Origin: Bifidobacterium pullorum subsp. gallinarum
Lineage (GTDB): Bacteria; Actinomycetota; Actinomycetes; Actinomycetales; Bifidobacteriaceae
Assembly (NCBI RefSeq): GCF_000741215.1
Contig: NZ_JGYX01000005.1
Coordinates: 1 to 64,000 of the forward strand
DNA length: 64,000 nucleotides
Reading direction: 5' to 3'
Position numbers and translations under genes: made by a program. Shown here piece after piece: positions 8,832 to 16,466 of this stretch (its first letter is position 1; each line of letters opens with the position of its first letter). Below the pieces are notes generated by a model. That model had not been told where the DNA came from. It did not search any database and saw nothing but the letters and a program-made list of their open reading frames with translations.

Positions 8832-9299
8832 ATGGGACTATTCAACAATCTCAAAGCGCAGGCAACGCAGCTCGCCAAGGACGCTGGACAACAGGCGCTC
8901 GAAGCCGTGGCGGAGGCCAAAGCCAACGCCGACGCCGCAAAGGCCGAGAAGAAGGCGGCCGCCGAAGCGCGCGGCAAAAAGGTCGCGTCGTTCGAGGCCG
9001 ACAAACAGAAATTCACGCTGTACGAGCACACCATCGACAAGGACGGCGATGAACAGCCTCTGGCGGCAGTAACGGCCCGGCTGGAGGCTGGCGAGGAATT
9101 GCAGTCGCGTGTCACAGCGACCCGTGTGGCGCTCTTGGGCGCGTTCGCGCTCGCGGCGAAGAAGAAGAGCGGCGGCACCAAGTTCCTGACCGTCGAGGGG
9201 CCAGAGTTCATGTGGGGTGCCGAGGTGGATCGCAAGTCCATCAAGGACGCGCAGAAGTTCATGGTCGCGGTAAACAACCAAGTCAAGAAGAACCACTAA
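8832..9299 (+). CDS. Hypothetical protein with N-terminal coiled coil and PH-like C terminus
   Basis: The 155-residue protein begins with an Ala/Lys/Glu-rich helix likely to form a coiled coil (about residues 10-50). A compact domain follows (LYEHTIDKDGDEQPLAAVTA to the end), containing GEELQSRVTATRVALLG and FLTVEGPEFMWGAEVDRK. The pattern of short strands followed by a final helix recalls bacterial PH-like domains, but I cannot assign a family with confidence. An AGGGAC ribosome-binding site precedes the ATG. It is the first gene to the right of the candidate operator. Confidence 0.65.
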   Translation: MGLFNNLKAQATQLAKDAGQQALEAVAEAKANADAAKAEKKAAAEARGKKVASFEADKQKFTLYEHTIDKDGDEQPLAAVTARLEAGEELQSRVTATRVALLGAFALAAKKKSGGTKFLTVEGPEFMWGAEVDRKSIKDAQKFMVAVNNQVKKNH

Positions 9300-9344
9300 G
9301 GCCAAGCAGACCGAAAGAGACAACGACACGGGAAGGGAAGCAAC

Positions 9345-9848
9345 ATGCCCAAGACAAATCGGAATGTCGAGACGACAGCGAAGCCGTTCTGGAAGCGCTG
9401 GTGGTTCTGGGTCATCGTCGTGCTGGTGATTGCCGCCATAGGCGGCGCGACTGGCGCAGGCGGCGGCACGGATGCAAGAACCGGCCAGACGCAGAGCGCC
9501 AGCACAGCCACGGATACGCAGCAGCAACAGCCCGCCGAACCGCAGCAGGAACAGGCGGACGGCGAGACGATCCCCAACGACGGGGACGTGACAAGCGGAG
9601 GCATCGGCTACGGGGAGGCCGTGATTGCGTGCGACAACGCGGCCCGCGAACAACTCTTCCCCGGCTCCAACTACGAAAGCAGCCCCCTACTCGGTCAGCA
9701 GAAGGGACAGGTCGGACTTGAGCCCACCCAGTACCTCGCCACCTACAACGTGACCGTAGACGGACGCCACACCGCCATCACATGCCTTGTGGACGGCACC
9801 AAGGACAACGTCAACGTCATCAGCGTCAACGAAACAGAAGCACGATAG
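9345..9848 (+). CDS. Hypothetical single-pass membrane protein
   Basis: The 167-residue protein has a short cytoplasmic N terminus, one membrane segment (WKRWWFWVIVVLVIAAIGG, about 16-34), a Gly/Gln/Thr-rich linker (about 35-80) and a C-terminal extracytoplasmic domain with two cysteines (IACDNAARE and AITCLVDG) that could form a disulfide. It follows the 8832 gene by 45 bases and is probably co-transcribed. Surface-exposed proteins of satellites sometimes affect phage entry, but there is no direct evidence for that here. Confidence 0.65.
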   Translation: MPKTNRNVETTAKPFWKRWWFWVIVVLVIAAIGGATGAGGGTDARTGQTQSASTATDTQQQQPAEPQQEQADGETIPNDGDVTSGGIGYGEAVIACDNAAREQLFPGSNYESSPLLGQQKGQVGLEPTQYLATYNVTVDGRHTAITCLVDGTKDNVNVISVNETEAR

Positions 9849-9924
9849 ACAAGCCTTATACCTGAGTAAAAACAACTCAAAGTAGCTTGCGAGCGCTTGT
9901 TATCAGACAAAATAACGTGACTTT

Positions 9925-9943
9925 TAGTCACACAGTAGTCACA
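9925..9943 (+). promoter_or_regulatory. Candidate integrase arm-type site, right copy
   Basis: Identical to 3380-3398 (TAGTCACACAGTAGTCACA). An inverted half copy, GTGACT, lies at 9917-9922. With the left copy it brackets the element about 55-175 bases inside the two 46-bp core repeats. Confidence 0.6.
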
Positions 9944-9948
9944 CGCAA

Positions 9949-9992
9949 TAAAATCAAGGGCCCCGGGGAAGTCCTCGGAGCCCTTGATTTTA
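9949..9992. terminator. Strong bidirectional hairpin terminator
   Basis: TAAAATCAAGGGC at 9949-9961 pairs perfectly with its complement at 9980-9992, giving a GC-rich stem flanked by A and T runs on both sides. It can end transcription from the element's rightward genes and from the minus-strand tRNA-Glu. Confidence 0.75.
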
Positions 9993-9997
9993 CTTGC

Positions 9998-10043
9998 GTA
10001 CCCCCAGAGAGAGTCGAACTCTCGTTGTCAGATTGAAAGTCTG
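9998..10043. repeat. Attachment-site repeat inside tRNA-Glu (proximal end of the element)
   Basis: Second copy of the 46-bp repeat also found at 3204-3249. It forms the 3' half of the intact tRNA-Glu, so integration leaves a functional tRNA. Confidence 0.9.
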
Positions 10044-10070
10044 GTGTCCTAACCGTTAGACGATGGGGGC
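9999..10070 (-). tRNA. tRNA-Glu (UUC)
   Basis: A 72-nt cloverleaf is readable on the minus strand: acceptor GCCCCCA pairing with TGGGGGT (G-U at the first pair), anticodon loop CTTTCAA with anticodon TTC, and T-loop GTTCGAC. CCA is not encoded. The 3' half is repeated at 3204-3249 and is the insertion site of one and probably two mobile elements. Confidence 0.95.
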
Positions 10071-10167
10071 AACGAATTAGAAAGTATAGGCGAGACCATA
10101 AGCGGGTGCAACACGGCGTGTCGCTCACGCCCGCCGAACCTGAGGGCGGGGCGGCACGCCGGACACC

Positions 10168-10983
10168 TCACACGGCCCGGTAGGCGAAGTCGTGGATCAC
10201 ACGGCCGGCCTGAAGACCCTTGCGCTCGAAATTGGTCAGCACGCGGCCCTCGAAGCGTGGCGACTCGACGAAGTCGGCATGAGGCAGGCCCGCCGCCTCA
10301 TCGGCGTTGCCCTTGCCGACGTGCTCGGTCGGCAGACTGACGGTCAATCCGCCCACGTTCTCGAAGCCGGGCATGGCGTCCATCACCTCATGCACATGCA
10401 ACGCATAGTCCTCGATGTCGGTGGCGATGCGCCACAGGCCTCCGGGCACCAGCGCGCGACGGATCTCCCCGGCGAGCGCGGGCTGCACGATGCGGCGCTT
10501 GTGATGCCGCATCTTGGGCCACGGATCGGGGAAGTACGTCCACACCTCGGCCACCACGCCGTCGGCCATGACCTTGAACAGTTCGGGGGCGTTGACCTGC
10601 GCGATGCGCAGGTTGCCCAGCCCCTGCTTACCGGCGAGCAGCATGGTGTGGGCCACGCCGGGGTCGTACACCTCCAGCGCCAGGAAGTTCATGTCAGGGT
10701 GCGCGGCGGCTGCGGCGACGATGTTCTCGCCCTGCCCGGTACCGATCTCCACGATCAGCGGGTTGTCATTGCCCCACGTCCGACACACATATCCGCCGTC
10801 GATCGTCACGCCGGGGCGTACGTCCAGCGACCCCTCCCCCGCGTTCACGTCCAGCAGATACTCGCCCGCGTAACGGTCCCATGCGCGCTGCAGCCGTGCG
10901 TCCAGACGGCCCGACCTGCGCACGAAGGACAGTACGGGGCGGTTCCTCAGCTGTTCGGTATTGCTCTCCTGCATAGCACCCAT
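10168..10983 (-). CDS. trmB: tRNA (guanine-N7-)-methyltransferase
   Basis: The 271-residue enzyme should form m7G46 in the variable loop of tRNAs using S-adenosylmethionine. The SAM-binding motif [14 protein letters not shown] lies at about residues 76-89. The family signature [14 protein letters not shown] lies at 151-164 and the C-terminal TNFERKG near residue 256. An extra N-terminal segment of about 50 residues is common in actinobacterial homologues. The start could be ATG 10983 or the third residue pair downstream (ATG 10974). It is the first core gene beyond the tRNA-Glu insertion site. Confidence 0.93.
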   Translation of the reverse strand: MGAMQESNTEQLRNRPVLSFVRRSGRLDARLQRAWDRYAGEYLLDVNAGEGSLDVRPGVTIDGGYVCRTWGNDNPLIVEIGTGQGENIVAAAAAHPDMNFLALEVYDPGVAHTMLLAGKQGLGNLRIAQVNAPELFKVMADGVVAEVWTYFPDPWPKMRHHKRRIVQPALAGEIRRALVPGGLWRIATDIEDYALHVHEVMDAMPGFENVGGLTVSLPTEHVGKGNADEAAGLPHADFVESPRFEGRVLTNFERKGLQAGRVIHDFAYRAV

Positions 10984-11031
10984 TTATACCGATGAGCCTC
11001 GAACACGCCCCTGCATCCGTCATGAAGCCCG

Positions 11032-11955
11032 TCACCAAGGCAGGTAGGCGTTTGTCACAGCGCCCGCTTCGATGGCCGCCAGCGACTCCTCCTCCGGAAC
11101 GGTCATGAACCCCTGTTCGGTCATCCAATGGTTGTACCGACGCACGAAGTCCACGTCCAACGGTCCCCAATGTCCGGCAGCATCGAACCAGGTCGGGGAT
11201 ACGACATCCAGGGTCTTGTTCAGCACCGCGGGGCTAACATTAGCAAGAGGGTCCTGTAGGGCGGCCATCACGGCGGCACGATCGTCCGCAGCCATACGGT
11301 AGCCCGCAGCCGTGTCCGCCAGAAAGTCGCGGACGAGTTGCGTATTGCGGTCTAGAAATTCCCTGCGCACACACACGTAGTACGAGTAATGAGGGGCGAT
11401 GTTCAGAGAGTCGAACGGAATCGTCACCACCTGGTCGAGCGGGCCGGACCCCTGGAACGGCTCCCACCACACCACGTTGACGAACGCATCAAACATGCCG
11501 TTCTCAATCGAGCGGAAGTCAGGTTCCCACCCTCCGGTCGACACGACGTTGACCTTCTCGATGTCACCGCCGTCCGCTCCCATCGCTTCCTTGAGCTCAG
11601 CGAACAGCCGATATGCGGCGGCGGGGAACCCCAGCGTGCGCCCTTCAAGATCGCGGAAACGGGTAATGCCGCTACCTGCCTTGGTCACCACACCACCAAC
11701 CTGGCACTGGTTCAGTGCGGCGACAGCCACCAGGCCGGTTTCTCCTCCCTGATGCGAGAACAGGTCCTTATGTCGTACCAATGCCACGTCACATTCGCCG
11801 CGGGACAACAGCGCGGCCGGCGAGCCACGGAAGGAGTCGCCGTTGTGGAATTCGACGTCCATGTGGTGACGTGCGTAGTCACCGTTGGCTCGGGCCAGGT
11901 AGAAGCCTGCATGGTTGGTCCATGAGTGGATGTATTCAAAACGGATGTTGAGCAT
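11032..11955 (-). CDS. NMT1/THI5-like thiamine-pyrimidine protein
   Basis: The 307-residue protein has the NMT1/THI5/ThiY periplasmic-binding-protein fold: FEYIHSWTNHAGFYLARANG at the N terminus, FRDLEGRTLGFPA, and a hinge around VNVVWWEPFQ. ThiY-type relatives bind pyrimidine precursors for uptake, and THI5-type relatives synthesise the pyrimidine. No signal peptide or lipobox is present, and the yeast THI5 CCCFC motif is absent. The start at 11955 has AAGGAG upstream; an upstream in-frame extension lacks coding character. It is the last gene of a three-gene minus-strand operon behind a TPP riboswitch, so its role is in thiamine supply, probably binding or making the pyrimidine. Confidence 0.75.
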   Translation of the reverse strand: MLNIRFEYIHSWTNHAGFYLARANGDYARHHMDVEFHNGDSFRGSPAALLSRGECDVALVRHKDLFSHQGGETGLVAVAALNQCQVGGVVTKAGSGITRFRDLEGRTLGFPAAAYRLFAELKEAMGADGGDIEKVNVVSTGGWEPDFRSIENGMFDAFVNVVWWEPFQGSGPLDQVVTIPFDSLNIAPHYSYYVCVRREFLDRNTQLVRDFLADTAAGYRMAADDRAAVMAALQDPLANVSPAVLNKTLDVVSPTWFDAAGHWGPLDVDFVRRYNHWMTEQGFMTVPEEESLAAIEAGAVTNAYLPW

Positions 11956-11975
11956 ATGTTTCTCCTTGCTGTAGG

Positions 11976-13139
11976 TTAGGCCGCCATGCGGATGGCGTCC
12001 AGGTATCGTTGCCCGGATGGTCGGGCGAACCATGCGGTGTGGCCCATCAGTGAGATGTCGTAGCACCATGCTGCGTCCTGAGGTCGATGGGTGCCTTCCA
12101 CGTAGTAGGCAATCCAGTTCAGTGCCGCCTCGGACTGACAGACCGGCAGCATGTCCGCAACCAGCGCCAAATCCGACGACGACAGCGGTATCACGCCGTT
12201 GTAGCCGCGAATAATCGCCGCGGCCGTGTCGGCGCAGTAGGCATCATCATCGCCGTTCATGATGGATACGAACCGGATGGTGTTGCGTTCCAGCGTCTCC
12301 ACTAGGTCGAACAGCGCCGTGTTGCGGTCGGCCAAGCCGAAGTCGAAGATGCTGGACGGCCGGTCGCCCTGCCACAGGAAATTCGAAATGTGAGGGTCAC
12401 CGTGTGTCCAGCACGACGGCAATGCCCCGTAGGGGCCGCTCACCTTCTCTACGTAACGCCGGTGCAGATCCAGATCCTGCATGAGATGGCGATCAGTGGA
12501 CTTCAGGTAGTCGCGCACCACGGGGCGCTCCTCCAGCCAGGCCTTTACCGCCGCGTCGAAATCCGCGGTCGCAAACAGGCCGAACCGGTTCTGGAACGGG
12601 TTCGGCGCCGCAGGTCTCGGCGCGTCATATCCCTCCGCCGCCATGGACATGCGCGCCATGAATGCGCCGAGTTGTTCCGCTTCGGACACCGTACGCGGAG
12701 GATCCCAAGACAACGCATCGATGTACCGGTCGTCGCCTTCAGCCTTAGCGCACACCTCGTACACCGCGCCACCAATCGTCAACGCGCTATCCGTCGCCCA
12801 GATCGGACCACCTGGCGCAGAACCGCCCAAGTCGTCGGCGAACGGCATGAACGTCGGCGTGGATATACCCCGCTTAGCCAGATGATGGACGAATCCGTGA
12901 TACGGCAGAATCGAAGCAGCGTCGCGTACCGAGAGGGCGTACCGTTTGATGAACACGTCCCCTTCGTTCGCACGAATCATCACGCCGGCTGCGGTCGGCC
13001 TGCCGCTGCGGGTCAATAATTCTAGGGCGCGCAGCGGATGCCGCAACCGTGACAGCACGTCCGCGGCTTCGGCCAGTGTAATGTCGGGCCAACGCTGTGC
13101 AACGATGTCAAGTTGAGGATCTCCAGTGACATTCTCCAT
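11976..13139 (-). CDS. APH-fold kinase in the thiamine operon
   Basis: The 387-residue protein has an aminoglycoside-phosphotransferase/choline-kinase fold. It shows a Lys in the ATP site (VFIKRY, Lys65), the catalytic loop THGDPHISN (245-253) and the metal-binding FDFG (265-268). Its place between YkoE and the NMT1/THI5-like gene, 20 bases from the latter, behind a TPP riboswitch points to phosphorylation of thiamine or a thiamine precursor. E. coli thiamine kinase ThiK also belongs to this fold. Substrate is not known from the sequence. The ATG at 13139 is the natural start; the gap to ykoE is about 30 bases. Confidence 0.75.
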   Translation of the reverse strand: MENVTGDPQLDIVAQRWPDITLAEAADVLSRLRHPLRALELLTRSGRPTAAGVMIRANEGDVFIKRYALSVRDAASILPYHGFVHHLAKRGISTPTFMPFADDLGGSAPGGPIWATDSALTIGGAVYEVCAKAEGDDRYIDALSWDPPRTVSEAEQLGAFMARMSMAAEGYDAPRPAAPNPFQNRFGLFATADFDAAVKAWLEERPVVRDYLKSTDRHLMQDLDLHRRYVEKVSGPYGALPSCWTHGDPHISNFLWQGDRPSSIFDFGLADRNTALFDLVETLERNTIRFVSIMNGDDDAYCADTAAAIIRGYNGVIPLSSSDLALVADMLPVCQSEAALNWIAYYVEGTHRPQDAAWCYDISLMGHTAWFARPSGQRYLDAIRMAA

Positions 13140-13169
13140 ATCGGCGTTCCCATTCCGTTGCTGTCTTGA

Positions 13170-13775
13170 TCAGCGGCGCGTGTCGCGACCACTGGCAAAA
13201 TGTCCCAATGCGCCGGTCGCGGCGATGGCCTTGTACAACGCCCACATCAATGCGCCTGCAAACACCGCGCCAGAGATTACCGAGCACACGAACCCAATGA
13301 TGATGAAGTCCATGCCGTACCCCTGGTAATACATAATCCATGAGATGATCATGCCCGCCAGTCCGGCCATAGCCCCGGACAGCGTGGCGACGCCCAAGTT
13401 CCAGATTTTGTATGCCACGATGGCGAAGGCGATTTCAGCCCCGAGCCCCTGCACTAAACCCGGGATGATTGTGCCGAGACCTCCCCAGTGACTACCCAGC
13501 ACCGCTTCCACAAGGGCAGCAATCAGTTCAGCAAAGATCGCAGCTCCCGGTTTGCGCACTACTAGAGCAGCCAAGGGTCCGGCGAAGTAAAACAGACCCC
13601 AGGTGAGTGCCTGTAGCCCCGGCACCACCTGCATCAACGTAGACAGCGGCACCGTAACCATGCCCAATCCCCAAAACACCACGCCTGAGGCCACCGCGAT
13701 AACCGCCGTCACTGTGACGTCCACAACGCGCCACCTGAGCAAGCCTGACGGAGCGGTTTGTGTGGATTCCACCAT
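13170..13775 (-). CDS. ykoE: YkoE-type ECF transporter substrate-binding subunit for thiamine precursor
   Basis: The 201-residue membrane protein has about six hydrophobic segments and the YkoE signature (GLGMVTVPLSTLMQVVPGLQ, then HWGGLGTIIPGLVQGLGAEI). In this family it is the S component that binds hydroxymethylpyrimidine or thiamine, working with EcfA ATPases and an EcfT subunit. No ykoD or ykoC gene is adjacent, so it would need energising proteins encoded elsewhere. The ATG at 13775 is chosen because GAGG lies 9 bases upstream; the longer frame reads through the riboswitch. First gene of the operon. Confidence 0.85.
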   Translation of the reverse strand: MVESTQTAPSGLLRWRVVDVTVTAVIAVASGVVFWGLGMVTVPLSTLMQVVPGLQALTWGLFYFAGPLAALVVRKPGAAIFAELIAALVEAVLGSHWGGLGTIIPGLVQGLGAEIAFAIVAYKIWNLGVATLSGAMAGLAGMIISWIMYYQGYGMDFIIIGFVCSVISGAVFAGALMWALYKAIAATGALGHFASGRDTRR

Positions 13776-13830
13776 ATATATCATCCTCGCTTTCCTGATC
13801 GGTCGTACACCAAGCGGGGAATCGTCTTCG

Positions 13831-13930
13831 ACGACATCAAAGGCTCCGTTCGCCGGTACTAACCGGATCACGTTCAACGGTCGGATCAACCCTCTCAGCT
13901 CGCTTGCGCGGCTCCCGTGCTTGATGCCAC
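13831..13930 (-). promoter_or_regulatory. TPP (thiamine pyrophosphate) riboswitch
   Basis: On the minus strand the leader of ykoE reads through the THI-box landmarks in order: GCTGAGAGGG, then GAACGTGATCCGGTTAGTA, then CCGGCGAACGG, enclosed by a P1-like pairing of ATCAA with TTGAT (about 13831-13930). These match the conserved P2-P4 and pyrimidine and pyrophosphate sensor regions of TPP aptamers. It should shut the operon down when thiamine pyrophosphate is plentiful. Confidence 0.9.
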
Positions 13931-13970
13931 CCAGCATACGCACGTCGTAGTACAACCATTGATCATGACA

Positions 13971-14070
13971 ACACGAATGAACACACCTTTGTGCGTTCGT
14001 GTTTGCATGCTATACTGAAACTGTTCAAAAAATAACAAAACCGGAGCAAAAGTGAACAGCGGGTGTTCAC
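13971..14070 (+). promoter_or_regulatory. galE promoter with candidate operators
   Basis: A -35 TTGTGC (13989-13994) and a -10 TATACT (14011-14016) are spaced by 16 bases. The -35 box lies inside an inverted repeat ACACGAA/TTCGTGT (13971-13977 and 13996-14002). A second one, GTGAACA/TGTTCAC, lies downstream at 14052-14070. The repeats suggest repression, but the regulator is unknown. Confidence 0.55.
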
Positions 14071-14113
14071 ACGGCATCCGCACACCAAACTCCGATGAGT
14101 GAAAGGTCGGAAC

Positions 14114-15124
14114 ATGACTGTTCTCGTCACCGGTGGGTGCGGCTACATCGGCGCCCACGTCGTTCACGCTCTCCATCAGGCCGGCCAGCGGGTCGTCGTT
14201 GTGGACGACCTCAGCTACGGCAAGCCCACCCGCATCGAAGGTTCCCGACTGTACGGCATGGACGTCTCCGCCGCCGGCGCCGGCGAGCGCCTGGCCGAGA
14301 TCATGAAGGCCGAGGAAGTGGACGCCGTCATCCACTTCGCCGCCCGCAAGCAGGTCGGCGAATCGGTGGAGAAGCCGCTGTGGTACTACCAGCAGAACAT
14401 CAACGGCATGCTCAACGTGCTGATCGGCATGCGCGATTCCGGCGTCAAGAAGCTCGTCTTCTCCTCCTCCGCCGCCACCTACGGCGAGCCGCCGGTGGAC
14501 GTGGTGCCCGAGGACGTGGTGCCGATGTTGCCGATCAACCCGTACGGCCAGACCAAGCTGTTCGGCGAGTGGATGGCCCGCGCCTGCGAAACCGCCTACG
14601 ACATCCGCTTCTGCGGCCTGCGCTACTTCAACGTGGCCGGCTGCGGCCCGGTGGAGCTTGAGGATCCGGCCATCCTCAACCTCATCCCGATGCTGTTCAA
14701 CCGCCTCAAGCAGGGCAAGGCCCCCGCGATTTTCGGCGACGACTACCCGACCGACGACGGCACCTGCGTGCGCGACTACATCCACGTCTCCGATCTGGCC
14801 GACGCCCATGTGGCGGCCCTGGAGTACCTGGACCGCGACGAGCGCAAGTACGACGTGTTCAACGTCGGCACCGGCGAGGGCACCTCGGTGCGTCAGATCG
14901 TGGACGAGGTCAAGAAGGTGACCGGCCTGCCGTTCACCGAAACCGTCATGCCGCGCCGCGCCGGCGACCCGCCGCACCTGATCGGCTCCCCGAAGCGCAT
15001 CAACGAGGAGATGGGCTGGCACGCCAAGTACAACGTGGAGGACATCGTCAAGTCCGCGTGGGAGGCCTGGCAGGCCAACCCGGAGCATCACATCGACGTC
15101 GAGACCTGGAAGCAGGCCGACTGA
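14114..15124 (+). CDS. galE: UDP-glucose 4-epimerase
   Basis: The 336-residue short-chain dehydrogenase-type enzyme interconverts UDP-glucose and UDP-galactose in the Leloir pathway and supplies precursors for cell-envelope glycans. The NAD-binding motif VTGGCGYIGAHV is at residues 5-16. The catalytic SSSAATYG is near 117-124, and the Tyr144/Lys148 pair sits in NPYGQTK. The ATG at 14114 follows GAAAGG and matches the usual family N terminus; an ATG five codons earlier is less likely. Length is normal. It stands alone with its own promoter. Confidence 0.95.
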   Translation: MTVLVTGGCGYIGAHVVHALHQAGQRVVVVDDLSYGKPTRIEGSRLYGMDVSAAGAGERLAEIMKAEEVDAVIHFAARKQVGESVEKPLWYYQQNINGMLNVLIGMRDSGVKKLVFSSSAATYGEPPVDVVPEDVVPMLPINPYGQTKLFGEWMARACETAYDIRFCGLRYFNVAGCGPVELEDPAILNLIPMLFNRLKQGKAPAIFGDDYPTDDGTCVRDYIHVSDLADAHVAALEYLDRDERKYDVFNVGTGEGTSVRQIVDEVKKVTGLPFTETVMPRRAGDPPHLIGSPKRINEEMGWHAKYNVEDIVKSAWEAWQANPEHHIDVETWKQAD

Positions 15125-15232
15125 TCGGCTCCCGCCGCGCCCTGAGCGGAGCGTGGCGATTCGGGCGGGGTGCGACCCATCGCGGGCCGCACCCCGCCCC
15201 GTATATGCAGGTCCTGCGGGTAGACTGGAACC

Positions 15233-15949
15233 ATGACGGCAACCAATCCATACATCCCGCAACCGGACGACCAGCACACCTCCACGCAGTACGGCTCCCC
15301 CGAGCAGCCCCAGCAGGCGCAGCAGACCTATGGACAGTACCAGGGCCAGCCGTACACGGACGGCGGCCAGACGCCGCCCGAACAGCCCGCATACGGCGCC
15401 CCATACACCCAGCAACCGTACAACGCACAGTACGGAGCCTCCTACAACGCCCCGTATACGGCCCCGTACACCCAGGGCTACTACTACGGGCAGTCCGCGC
15501 AGACCGATAAATGGAACGGACTGTGCATCGCCGGATTCGTATGCGCATTCATCATCCCGCCGATCGGCCTGATCCTCTCGATCGTCGCCCTGGTCCAAAT
15601 CAACAAATCCCATGAGAAGAGCAAGGGCATGTCCATTGCGGGCATTGCGATCAGCGCGCTGGGCACGTTGTTGCTGGTGGCCTGCATCGCGTTCGCGGTT
15701 TGGGTGATCGGCTTCACCTTCGACTACATCGACGAGCACCCCGAAGTGTGGGATGACGACAGCCTCTCCCAGTACGACGGGCAGATCTGCTTCGAAGACG
15801 GCACCTGCATGGATACGCGCGACCTGCCCGACGATTTCAGCCTGCCGGAGTACCTTGACGAATTCGCCCGCTCCACGCAGGGCGATTGGGTCGACACCTG
15901 GCAGACCGCGCAGGGATCGGCTCCGATCACCATGGAACTCGTGGACTGA
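15233..15949 (+). CDS. DUF4190-type membrane protein with Gln/Tyr-rich N terminus
   Basis: The 238-residue protein has a disordered N-terminal third rich in Gln, Tyr, Pro and Ala with repeated YGA/PYT units (about 1-85). Two membrane segments follow (GLCIAGFVCAFIIPPIGLIL and ISALGTLLLVACIAFAVWV), typical of DUF4190. The tail is acidic and contains a CFEDGTC cysteine pair. The function of the family is unknown. It is monocistronic, between galE and the tRNA block. Confidence 0.75.
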   Translation: MTATNPYIPQPDDQHTSTQYGSPEQPQQAQQTYGQYQGQPYTDGGQTPPEQPAYGAPYTQQPYNAQYGASYNAPYTAPYTQGYYYGQSAQTDKWNGLCIAGFVCAFIIPPIGLILSIVALVQINKSHEKSKGMSIAGIAISALGTLLLVACIAFAVWVIGFTFDYIDEHPEVWDDDSLSQYDGQICFEDGTCMDTRDLPDDFSLPEYLDEFARSTQGDWVDTWQTAQGSAPITMELVD

Positions 15950-16075
15950 ACGGACGCCCGCGAGCCGGATGACATGGGCGCAAAACCGCGGAATTCCAAC
16001 GAGACACGCGGAGACTTGCATACTTTGTCATTCTGAGTAATATTTCTATTCGGCTTCTCGTTCAGAGAACGCCAC

Positions 16076-16149
16076 GGCCCCGTAGCTCAGTTGGTTAGAG
16101 CGCCGCCCTGTCACGGCGGAGGTCGCCGGTTCAAGTCCGGTCGGGGTCG
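16076..16149 (+). tRNA. tRNA-Asp (GUC), copy 1
   Basis: A 74-nt cloverleaf: acceptor GGCCCCG with CGGGGTC, anticodon loop CTGTCAC with anticodon GTC, T-loop GTTCAAG. Identical in sequence to copy 2 at 16388. Confidence 0.96.
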
Positions 16150-16161
16150 CGAATAGTGGAG

Positions 16162-16185
16162 ACCCGGTTTTTACCGGGTTTTTTC
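16162..16185 (+). terminator. Hairpin between tRNA-Asp and tRNA-Phe, copy 1
   Basis: ACCCGGT, a short loop and ACCGGGT followed by a T run form an intrinsic-terminator-like hairpin. It is absent between the second pair of tRNAs, so it may reduce tRNA-Phe expression in this copy. Confidence 0.6.
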
Positions 16186-16195
16186 AACTGTTCAT

Positions 16196-16268
16196 GGCTC
16201 TGTAGCTCAGTTGGTAGAGCGAACGACTGAAAATCGTTAGGTCAGCGGATCGATGCCGCTCGGAGCCA
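16196..16268 (+). tRNA. tRNA-Phe (GAA), copy 1
   Basis: A 73-nt cloverleaf: acceptor GGCTCTG with CGGAGCC (one G-U pair), anticodon loop CTGAAAA with anticodon GAA. Identical to copy 2 at 16467. Confidence 0.96.
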
Positions 16269-16275
16269 CCACCGC

Positions 16276-16302
16276 AGCCCCGCCACCGCGCGGGGCTTTT
16301 TG
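16276..16302 (+). terminator. Terminator of tRNA block 1
   Basis: AGCCCCG and CGGGGCT form a stem followed by five T residues, directly after tRNA-Phe copy 1. Confidence 0.75.
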
Positions 16303-16387
16303 TTTCCGACACGCCGGCGACACGATTTGCATAATACGCAGAACCCTGTAATATCTCTTCTTGGCTTCTTTTCCGAAAGAACGCCAC

Positions 16388-16461
16388 GGCCCCGTAGCTC
16401 AGTTGGTTAGAGCGCCGCCCTGTCACGGCGGAGGTCGCCGGTTCAAGTCCGGTCGGGGTCG
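16388..16461 (+). tRNA. tRNA-Asp (GUC), copy 2
   Basis: Same 74-nt sequence as copy 1. The upstream leader is also similar (TAATAT-type -10 box, then a GGCTTCT leader ending AGAACGCCAC), so the promoter was duplicated along with the gene. Confidence 0.96.
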
Positions 16462-16466
16462 CTCAT

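Larger units (their letters stand above)
3204..10043. mobile_element. Integrated satellite-like element in tRNA-Glu, about 6.8 kb
   Basis: The element is bounded by 46-bp direct repeats of the tRNA-Glu 3' half. Inside are an intact integrase (3437), an unknown gene (4645), an HTH/excisionase-like gene (5386), an unknown gene (5622), a P-loop replication-type gene (6289), a candidate origin (7708-7898), a small DUF5681-like gene (8087), an XRE regulator (8458, minus), and two unknowns (8832 and 9345). There are no virion structural genes and no relaxase. Layout int - xis-like - rep - ori with a divergent XRE regulator recalls phage-inducible chromosomal islands; that classification is an inference. 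Confidence 0.8.

Noticed and set aside
9345..9848. Lipoprotein call for the last element gene
   Set aside because: The hydrophobic segment is not followed by a lipobox cysteine; a single-pass membrane anchor fits better.
13895..16021. A 708-codon open frame on the minus strand
   Set aside because: It runs antisense across galE and its neighbour; the GC-rich codon pattern of galE opens the opposite frame. It has no ribosome-binding site, and its composition (His/Val/Gly/Arg-rich) is typical of a shadow frame.
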